From contig CAIOLM010000030.1 in assembly GCA_903859205.1 (NCBI GenBank), positions 1-64,000 of the forward strand: a stretch of 64,000 nt of DNA, read 5' to 3'. Below the pieces are notes generated by a model. That model was not told the origin of the DNA, searched no databases, and saw nothing but the letters and a program-made list of their open reading frames with translations. This DNA is from an uncultured Microbacteriaceae bacterium. Its GTDB lineage: Bacteria > Actinomycetota > Actinomycetes > Actinomycetales > Microbacteriaceae. The position numbers and the translations under genes were made by a program. This document shows, in pieces, positions 58,122-64,000 of the stretch; position 1 is the stretch's first letter, and every line of letters starts with the position of its first letter.

Positions 58122-59275
58122 TTGCTGCCGACTTTCTTTCGGGTGGACGCAACCACGGATTGTGCTCGTCGAGTCATTGATTCAAATTTCTTGCGACCCA
58201 TAGGTGCGAAGGTCAGGAACACGCAGGCGACGATACCGGCGATGAGAATGACGGCCGGAATCCAGTAGGGGTGAATCACGAAGAACAGCAGAAGGCCAAC
58301 CGAAACAACCGCGGTCCAGGCGTAGAAGATGAGCACAGCCTGCAGGTGGGAGTGCCCCATGTCGAGCAGGCGGTGGTGCAAATGTTTGCGATCGGCGGAG
58401 AACGGTGACTTTCCGGCGCTCACGCGACGAATGATTGCAAGCGCAAAATCGACCAGCGGCAACAGAAGAATCGCGAACGGCAAAACAACCGGCAGAAAGG
58501 CGGGCAGCAGCTGAGACTTGCTGAGCTCGCCGGGGTCGACCTGACCGGTGACCGCGATGGCGCTCGTGGCCATGAGCAGACCGACAAGCATCGAGCCGGC
58601 ATCTCCCATGAACATGCGGGCCCGGTGCCAGTTGAAGGGTAGGAATCCGATGCATGCGCCGACGAGAACGGCGGCAATCAGCGAGGCGAGGTTGAAGTAG
58701 TTCGACGGGCTCGTCATTCGCGCAAGAAGGTAGCTGTAAATCAAGAAGACGCCGTTAGAAATCAGCGCTACGCCGGCGACCAGACCGTCGAGACCATCGA
58801 TAAAGTTCACGGCGTTCATCACCAAGACGATGAGCAGAATGGTCACGATGAGAGAGAGATAAGGAGAACCGACCGTGATGCCTCCGATGGGCACCGACAG
58901 AATCTGCACACCTTGCCAGGCGACGAGGCTCGCGACCAAAATCTGGGCGGCGAGTTTGATGGTCCAGTCGAGGTCCCACAGGTCGTCGGCAACACCCACG
59001 AGCACGGTGAGAAAAGCCGCGCCGAGGATGGCATAAACCGGACCGGGGTCAGCAAAGACCACGTGGAAGAAGGGCAGCTGCGAAGCCACGCCAAACGCCA
59101 GCAAGACACCAAAGAACATTGCGATGCCGCCGAGCCGCGGCGTCGGACGAGTGTGCACGTCGCGCTCGCGAATGGTCGGGTAGAGCTTGTATTTCAGGCC
59201 AACGCGAAGCACCACGGCTGAGAGCGCGAAGGTAACGACCGCCGAGATGGCGACCATCAGAATCAGCATCAGCAT
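58118..59275 (-). CDS. Undecaprenyl-phosphate sugar-1-phosphate transferase (TagO/WecA, MraY-like)
   Basis: The 385-residue polytopic membrane enzyme transfers a sugar 1-phosphate, usually GlcNAc-1-P, onto undecaprenyl phosphate to start teichoic acid, arabinogalactan-type or O-antigen-like glycans. Family motifs are the DD pair at 97-98 (VADDLWDLDW), the NAVNFIDGLDGLVAG segment at about 153-167 and the HHRLLDMGH motif in the fourth loop. This gene commonly lies between tsaC and atp in actinobacteria. The acceptor glycan cannot be inferred from the neighbours. Confidence 0.92.
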   Translation of the reverse strand: MLMLILMVAISAVVTFALSAVVLRVGLKYKLYPTIRERDVHTRPTPRLGGIAMFFGVLLAFGVASQLPFFHVVFADPGPVYAILGAAFLTVLVGVADDLWDLDWTIKLAAQILVASLVAWQGVQILSVPIGGITVGSPYLSLIVTILLIVLVMNAVNFIDGLDGLVAGVALISNGVFLIYSYLLARMTSPSNYFNLASLIAAVLVGACIGFLPFNWHRARMFMGDAGSMLVGLLMATSAIAVTGQVDPGELSKSQLLPAFLPVVLPFAILLLPLVDFALAIIRRVSAGKSPFSADRKHLHHRLLDMGHSHLQAVLIFYAWTAVVSVGLLLFFVIHPYWIPAVILIAGIVACVFLTFAPMGRKKFESMTRRAQSVVASTRKKVGSK

Positions 59276-59278
59276 GGG

Positions 59279-59953
59279 CTAGCCGACCTGTTCCGTCGAG
59301 GGTTCGAGGTCATCGCCAAGCACCTCGCGAAGTGCGGCGGCCGACACGGCCCCGTCACGCAGGATGCGCACTCGACCGGATCCGCGCGCGAGCGCGGTCG
59401 CGTCAATGATCGTCGACGCAGTCGAGCCAGAAGGCCCACCGTCGAGGTACACCTGAACACGAGCACCGAGCTGCTCGAGCGCACCCTCCGCGGTGGTGGC
59501 GGCGGGCTCCCCGGTGAGATTGGCGCTGGATACGGCGAGTGGCCCCGTCTCGGCGAGGAGCTCGAGTGCCAGCGGATGCGCGGGAACGCGAAGCGCGACC
59601 GTTCCCTCTGTTTCACCGAGGTCCCAGGCGAGCGAGGGTTGGGCATCCAAAATGATGGTCAGTCCGCCGGGCCAGAATTTGGCAGTGAGTTCTCGAACCT
59701 TGTCGGGCACCGCGTTGGCCAAAGCGTCGATAGTCGCGGCGTTGGGCATGAGCACCGGCGGCGGCGACTGGCGGCCGCGGCCCTTCGCCGCAAGCAACTT
59801 GGCCACGGCTTCAGGAATGAACGCGTCGGCGGCAACGCCGTAAACGGTGTCGGTGGGCATGACAACGAGCTCGCCCTTGGCCAGGGCCATTCGGGCCAGT
59901 CGCATGCCGGCCAGAAGGTCGTCATGCACCGAAGCGTCGTAAATGCGAGTCAT
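59279..59953 (-). CDS. L-threonylcarbamoyladenylate synthase (TsaC/Sua5/YwlC)
   Basis: The 224-residue enzyme makes the threonylcarbamoyl-AMP intermediate for t6A37 of ANN-decoding tRNAs. It has the YrdC-fold motifs: GELVVMPTDTVYGVAADAF, the basic AAKGRGRQSPPPVL loop and the SSANLTGEPAATT region. At 224 residues it lacks the C-terminal Sua5 domain. It is four bases from the glycosyltransferase gene and follows prmC by 30 bases. Confidence 0.93.
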   Translation of the reverse strand: MTRIYDASVHDDLLAGMRLARMALAKGELVVMPTDTVYGVAADAFIPEAVAKLLAAKGRGRQSPPPVLMPNAATIDALANAVPDKVRELTAKFWPGGLTIILDAQPSLAWDLGETEGTVALRVPAHPLALELLAETGPLAVSSANLTGEPAATTAEGALEQLGARVQVYLDGGPSGSTASTIIDATALARGSGRVRILRDGAVSAAALREVLGDDLEPSTEQVG

Positions 59954-59983
59954 GTCTAGGTAATGCTACGCGTGCGCGCTGGG

Positions 59984-60874
59984 CTAGGGCCGAGTGGCTC
60001 GCGTGTAGCGGTCGCGCGTTGTGAGGTCGCGCAGGGTTTCGGGGGCGCGCCAGCCGTCTGCTGCCAGGAGCTCACGAATCTGCGCACCCTGCAGCTCGCC
60101 ATGTTCGAGAATCAGCATCGCCCCGGAATGCCCGAGTCGCATTGCCGTGCGTGAGAGGTCGCGCACGATGTCGAGTCCGTCTTCACCCCCGTAGAGCGCC
60201 ATCTCGGGGTCGAACATGCGCACCTCGGGATCGCGGGGAATGGCTGCCGCGGGAATGTAAGGCGGGTTGGATGCGATAACAGAGACCTTGCCATTGAGTT
60301 CGGGAAGGGCATCCGCGAGGTCACCCTCAACCAGCTCAACGACATCGCTGTAGGAGGCGATGTTCTTGCGGGTCCAGATGGCGGCCTCAGCGCTCCTCTC
60401 GACGGCATAGACCTTGGCATGGGGAACCTCGGTCGCCATCGACAGCGCGATGGCGCCACTGCCGGTGCCGAGATCGACTCCGATGGGTTCGGGGTGCGCC
60501 TGCGCCCGCAATGCCTCGACCGCGTATTCCGCGAGCAACTCAGTTTCGGGGCGGGGCACAAATACTCCCGGGCCGACGGCCAGCTCAAGATTTCTAAACC
60601 AGGCCACTCCCAAAATGTGTTGGAGTGGCTCGCGCCCGGCACGGCGATGAAGCAACGCAGTGAAACGCTCAAGCGCCTGGTCGTATGTCTCGCCGCCAAG
60701 CTCGGGCAGCGCACTGCCGCCGATGACCTTGGCCTCGATTTCGCCGCGGGTTAGCCCCCAGACATGCCCAATGAGCAGGTCTGCATCCACCTCAAAATCA
60801 GCGATTCCAGCCTCGGCAAGAGTGCGCTGAGCCTGCTGCCGAAGGCCCGAAATGTCTGCGTGCGATTCGGTCAT
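59984..60874 (-). CDS. prmC: Peptide chain release factor N5-glutamine methyltransferase PrmC
   Basis: PrmC methylates the glutamine of the GGQ motif in release factors, including PrfA encoded at 62589. The 296-residue protein has an N-terminal helical substrate domain, the SAM-binding motif [14 protein letters not shown] and the catalytic NPPY at residues 203-206. Normally prmC directly follows prfA; here a cysK-cysE pair on the other strand separates them. Confidence 0.95.
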   Translation of the reverse strand: MTESHADISGLRQQAQRTLAEAGIADFEVDADLLIGHVWGLTRGEIEAKVIGGSALPELGGETYDQALERFTALLHRRAGREPLQHILGVAWFRNLELAVGPGVFVPRPETELLAEYAVEALRAQAHPEPIGVDLGTGSGAIALSMATEVPHAKVYAVERSAEAAIWTRKNIASYSDVVELVEGDLADALPELNGKVSVIASNPPYIPAAAIPRDPEVRMFDPEMALYGGEDGLDIVRDLSRTAMRLGHSGAMLILEHGELQGAQIRELLAADGWRAPETLRDLTTRDRYTRATRP

Positions 60875-60976
60875 AATGACTTAGACCGTAACAGAACGAG
60901 CGAAGACGCACGCGCGTGCCTACGCTTAACCCACAACCACCCAACAAGACTTTTGAAGAAGGATGGGGAACCCGCC

Positions 60977-61912
60977 GTGGCCCGCATTTACGACAACATC
61001 ACCGACCTGACCGGAAACACTCCGCTGGTTCGGATCAACCGCATCAACCCTGCCGGTGGTGCTGAGATTCTGGCGAAGCTCGAGTTCTACAACCCCGGCA
61101 ACTCGGTCAAAGACCGTCTGGGTAAGGCCATCATCGATGCGGCTGAGAAGTCGGGCGAGCTCAAGCCCGGAGGCACCATCGTCGAGGGCACCTCGGGCAA
61201 CACCGGTATCGCGCTCGCACTCGTCGGGGCAGCTCGTGGCTACAAGGTCATTCTGACCATGCCCGAGACCATGAGCATCGAGCGTCGCGTTCTGGTTCGC
61301 GCACTCGGCGCCGAGATCGTTCTGACCCCCGGCCCAGAGGGCATGAAGGGCGCCGTCAACAAGGCCGCCGAAATCGTTGCCAACACCCCCGGCGCTATTC
61401 TTGCTCGTCAGTTTGAGAACGCTGCCAACCCGGCCATCCACCGTGCCACCACGGCAGAAGAGATTTGGGCTGACACCGACGGAGAGGTTGACATCTTCAT
61501 CGCTGGCGTCGGAACCGGTGGAACCATCACCGGTGTCGGTCAGCGCCTCAAGGAGCTCAAGCCCAGCGTGCAGATCATTGCTGTTGAGCCACAGGAGTCG
61601 CCCATCCTCAACGGCGGCGCACCCGGCCCGCACAAGATTCAGGGCATCGGCGCCAACTTCGTTCCGCCCATCCTTGACACCACCGTCTACGACGAGGTCT
61701 TCGACGTCGACTTCGAGACCTCGGTCGAGGTAGCTCGACGCCTGGCCGCTGAAGAGGGCATCCTCGCTGGTATCTCGACCGGGGCAATCTTCCACGCCGC
61801 CATCGAGGTTGCAAAGCGCCCCGAGAACAAGGGCAAGAAGATTGTCGCGATCGTCTGTGACTTTGGTGAGCGCTACGTTTCGACCCTGCTGTGGGAGCCC
61901 TTCAAGGACTAA
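60977..61912 (+). CDS. cysK: Cysteine synthase A (O-acetylserine sulfhydrylase)
   Basis: CysK makes cysteine from O-acetylserine and sulfide with PLP. The 311-residue protein has Lys45 in NPGNSVKDR as the PLP lysine, the substrate loop [12 protein letters not shown], the phosphate-binding GTGGTITG and the C-terminal ISTGA. The start is GTG at 60977, where homology begins ([17 protein letters not shown]). It is followed by a strong terminator-like hairpin and cysE. Confidence 0.96.
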   Translation: MARIYDNITDLTGNTPLVRINRINPAGGAEILAKLEFYNPGNSVKDRLGKAIIDAAEKSGELKPGGTIVEGTSGNTGIALALVGAARGYKVILTMPETMSIERRVLVRALGAEIVLTPGPEGMKGAVNKAAEIVANTPGAILARQFENAANPAIHRATTAEEIWADTDGEVDIFIAGVGTGGTITGVGQRLKELKPSVQIIAVEPQESPILNGGAPGPHKIQGIGANFVPPILDTTVYDEVFDVDFETSVEVARRLAAEEGILAGISTGAIFHAAIEVAKRPENKGKKIVAIVCDFGERYVSTLLWEPFKD

Positions 61913-61940
61913 TCCCCTCAGAACGCAGGAATACATCCTC

Positions 61941-61971
61941 ACGTGGCCCGGTTGACATAACCGGGCCACGT
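61941..61971 (+). terminator. Rho-independent-type terminator between cysK and cysE
   Basis: A perfect 13-bp stem with arms ACGTGGCCCGGTT and AACCGGGCCACGT and a 5-base loop (GACAT) is followed by TGTTT. It lies 28 bases after the cysK stop and could end or attenuate the cysK transcript before cysE. Confidence 0.85.
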
Positions 61972-61998
61972 TGTTTAAGCCCGGTAAGTTAGGAATCG

Positions 61999-62580
61999 AT
62001 GTCACCGATACGCGAAGACGTGCGCAATGCGCAGTCGCATGATCCCGCAGCTAGGAACGGCTTTGAGACGTTCCTCGTTTCGGCAGGCCTGCACGCGGTC
62101 TGGGCATACCGCTGGAACCACTGGCTCTGGACTCACGGCTTCAAGCTGCTCGGGCGCCTGGGCTCACAGTGGACTCGCTTCTGGACCGGCATCGAGATTC
62201 ACCCGGGGGCGACCATCGGCCGACGCTTCTTTATCGATCACGGCATGGGTGTCGTCATCGGCGAAACCGCCGAGGTTGGCGATGATGTCATGCTCTACCA
62301 CGGCGTCACGCTAGGCGGTCGCTCGATGGAACACGGCAAGCGCCACCCCACCTTGGGTAACAACGTCGTTGTAGGCGCTGGCGCCAAGATCCTCGGCCCG
62401 ATTCACATCGGTTCGGGCAGTGCGATTGGCGCGAACGCCGTGGTCGTGCGCGATGTACCTGCCGATTCGGTCGCCGTGGGCATTCCCGCCAAGGTTTCAC
62501 CCAAGGCCAAGGTCAGCGGAACACGCGAAGGCGCGACTGTTCCCGACATCGACTGGGTCGACCCGGCAATCTTTATCTAG
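61999..62580 (+). CDS. cysE: Serine O-acetyltransferase
   Basis: CysE acetylates L-serine with acetyl-CoA, providing the CysK substrate. The 193-residue protein has a short N-terminal helical part and a left-handed beta-helix of hexapeptide repeats ([45 protein letters not shown]), with the catalytic His in IDHGMG. It is a short-form CysE. TAAGTT lies eight bases before the ATG, so it may have a promoter of its own after the terminator. Confidence 0.94.
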   Translation: MSPIREDVRNAQSHDPAARNGFETFLVSAGLHAVWAYRWNHWLWTHGFKLLGRLGSQWTRFWTGIEIHPGATIGRRFFIDHGMGVVIGETAEVGDDVMLYHGVTLGGRSMEHGKRHPTLGNNVVVGAGAKILGPIHIGSGSAIGANAVVVRDVPADSVAVGIPAKVSPKAKVSGTREGATVPDIDWVDPAIFI

Positions 62581-62588
62581 CCTCGGCT

Positions 62589-63668
62589 TTACTTTTCGTC
62601 GCCGATGGCGGCTAGGCGCGCCTCTTCGTCGGTGGCAATGCACGACTCGACAACCGGCCCCAGCGCGCCATCCATCACTCGGTCCAGGTCGTACGACTTG
62701 TAACCGGTGCGGTGATCGGCGATGCGGTTCTCGGGGAAGTTGTAAGTGCGGATGCGCTCTGAGCGGTCAACCGTGCGCACCTGGCTCTTGCGGGCTGCGC
62801 TGGCCTCGGCCATCGCCTCCTCTTGCTGCTTGGCCAAGATGCGCGCGCGAAGCACGCGCATGCCGGCCTCGCGGTTCTGCAGCTGGCTCTTCTCGTTCTG
62901 CATCGACACGACGATTCCGGTCGGAAGGTGCGTGATGCGAACGGCGGAGTCGGTGGTGTTCACCGACTGACCGCCCGGGCCACTCGAGCGATACACGTCG
63001 ATCTTCAGATCGTTCTGGCTGATCTCAACCTCTTCTGGCTCATCAACCTCGGGGAACACCAGCACTCCGGCAGCCGAGGTGTGAATGCGCCCCTGAGATT
63101 CGGTGGCGGGAACACGCTGAACGCGGTGCACGCCTCCCTCGTATTTGAGGTGAGCCCAGACGCCCTGCGACGGGTCGCTAGCGTTCGACTTGATCGCGAG
63201 CTGAACATCCTTGTATCCACCGAGGTCAGACTCGTTGTAATCGAGAAGCTCGGTCTTCCAGCCCTTGGATTCGGCATAGTGCTGATACATGCGCAGCAGG
63301 TCAGCTGCGAAGAGCTGACTCTCGGCACCACCTTCACCGGCCTTGATTTCCATGATCACGTCACGGCCATCATCTGGGTCACGCGGAATCAGCAGTCGGC
63401 GAAGTCGCTCCTGCATCATCGGCATGGCCTCTTCGAGTCCGGGAACTTCAGCGGCAAACGTTTCGTCTTCTTTTGCCAGTTCCCTCGCGGCGGCCAAGTC
63501 GTCTTGAGCTGCGAGCAACGCCTCGTAGGCTGCTTTGATTTGGCTGAGCTCGGCGTAGCGGCGGTTCAGTTTCTTGGCGCGACCAGCGTCAGCATGAACA
63601 GCCGGGTCAGAAAGTTGAACCTGAAGCTGTTCGTGCTCAGCCAGAAGTGCCTGAACAGAATCGAACAC
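62589..63668 (-). CDS. prfA: Peptide chain release factor 1
   Basis: RF1 terminates translation at UAA and UAG. The 359-residue protein has the ribosomal hydrolysis motif GGQ at residues 232-234 in [15 protein letters not shown], the substrate of PrmC, and an upstream region corresponding to the anticodon-like PxT loop (residues [10 protein letters not shown]). The start is GTG at 63668, two bases after the rho stop. It converges with cysE across an 8-bp gap. Confidence 0.97.
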   Translation of the reverse strand: MFDSVQALLAEHEQLQVQLSDPAVHADAGRAKKLNRRYAELSQIKAAYEALLAAQDDLAAARELAKEDETFAAEVPGLEEAMPMMQERLRRLLIPRDPDDGRDVIMEIKAGEGGAESQLFAADLLRMYQHYAESKGWKTELLDYNESDLGGYKDVQLAIKSNASDPSQGVWAHLKYEGGVHRVQRVPATESQGRIHTSAAGVLVFPEVDEPEEVEISQNDLKIDVYRSSGPGGQSVNTTDSAVRITHLPTGIVVSMQNEKSQLQNREAGMRVLRARILAKQQEEAMAEASAARKSQVRTVDRSERIRTYNFPENRIADHRTGYKSYDLDRVMDGALGPVVESCIATDEEARLAAIGDEK

Positions 63669-63670
63669 GA

Positions 63671-64000
63671 TTAGTCTTCCTTGCCACCGATGTTGGACTT
63701 CGACATGAGCATGAGGAACTCGACGTTGCTGCCGGTGTCCTTGAGCTTGGTCAAAACAGATTCGAGAGCCTGCTGCGGGTCGAGACCGGCAAGCGCGCGA
63801 CGGAGCTTCCAGGTGACCTTGACCTCGTCAGCGCCCATGAGCTGCTCTTCACGACGAGTGCCCGAAGCGCTCACGTCAACGGCCGGGAAGATGCGCTTGT
63901 CAGCGAGTGCACGCGACAGGCGAAGCTCCATGTTGCCGGTTCCCTTGAACTCTTCGAAAATAACCTCGTCCATCTTGGAACCGGTCTCGACCAGCGCCGA
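63671..64000 (-). CDS. rho: Transcription termination factor Rho, 3' part (5' end beyond window)
   Basis: The final 109 residues of Rho run in from the right edge. They include the conserved [20 protein letters not shown] with the ATPase-domain R loop and the C-terminal [19 protein letters not shown] region. Rho is the hexameric RNA translocase for factor-dependent termination. Its stop lies two bases before prfA. The N-terminal part, which in actinobacteria carries a long Arg/Asp-rich insertion, is not visible. Confidence 0.95.
   Translation of the reverse strand, partial: SALVETGSKMDEVIFEEFKGTGNMELRLSRALADKRIFPAVDVSASGTRREEQLMGADEVKVTWKLRRALAGLDPQQALESVLTKLKDTGSNVEFLMLMSKSNIGGKED

Noticed and set aside
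60926-62005. 359-codon minus-strand open frame across cysK
   Set aside because: It is antisense to cysK, whose catalytic motifs are intact on the plus strand.

Overview
This 64-kb window looks like chromosomal core DNA of a compact, high-GC actinobacterium, most likely a member of the Microbacteriaceae. The lineage call is inferred from gene families and order: DUF3039, YlxR, a RamB/ScfR-type regulator beside GTP-dependent pckG, a Rv2525c/DUF1906-like secreted protein, an actinobacterial-type MutY, the dxr-M50 protease-ispG block and the rho-prfA-prmC-tsaC-tagO-atp block. Genes are tightly packed, with frequent 1-4 nt overlaps. No stretch of more than 300 bases lacks a gene. I see no IS element, prophage, CRISPR array or rRNA.

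Layout. 1-3125: 3'-truncated pckG diverging from a RamB-like regulator. 3162-8408: nhaA converging with mfd, then pth. 8412-11821: rplY diverging from gnd and a fructokinase-like PfkB kinase. 11832-14718: a three-gene Tad secretion core (tadA, tadB, tadC) without pilins. 14802-17551: an acyltransferase, tRNA-Leu(UAG) and two DedA genes. 17564-20727: SDR, rdgB, rph, murI and DUF3039. 20751-24984: an HtrA protease, a secreted orphan, ribF and two small membrane proteins. 24977-34615: truB, mutY, rbfA, infB, ylxR, nusA, proS and an MFS transporter. 34619-38263: ispG, an M50 protease and dxr. 38315-49129: gabT, an asparaginase, a secreted glycosidase-like protein, ald, an EccC-like ATPase, a PP2C phosphatase and a divergent aldehyde dehydrogenase/polyamine aminotransferase pair. 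49204-50488: ogt and yaaA. 50555-59953: the F1Fo ATP synthase operon with its small upstream membrane gene, tagO/wecA and tsaC. 59984-64000: prmC, an inserted cysK-cysE pair, prfA and the 3' end of rho.

The genes form several coherent modules: translation and ribosome maturation (pth, rplY, truB, rbfA, infB, nusA, proS, prmC, prfA), isoprenoid precursor synthesis by the MEP pathway, the complete ATP synthase, cysteine synthesis, and amine catabolism. In the last, a putrescine-type transaminase, an aminobutyraldehyde dehydrogenase, GABA transaminase and alanine dehydrogenase could link polyamines to central carbon.

I did not find a clearly new multi-gene system. The most notable signals are about gene expression. 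Two essential genes, pth and atpB, have no ATG, GTG or TTG at the conserved N-terminus and appear to start at CTG, each with GGAG six bases upstream. At least 13 genes carry TANNNT exactly 6-7 bases before the start codon, the signature of leaderless transcription; in four of them the upstream stop codon forms the first three bases of that hexamer. A DedA gene starts two bases after a tRNA-Leu, so tRNA 3' processing could itself create its mRNA 5' end.
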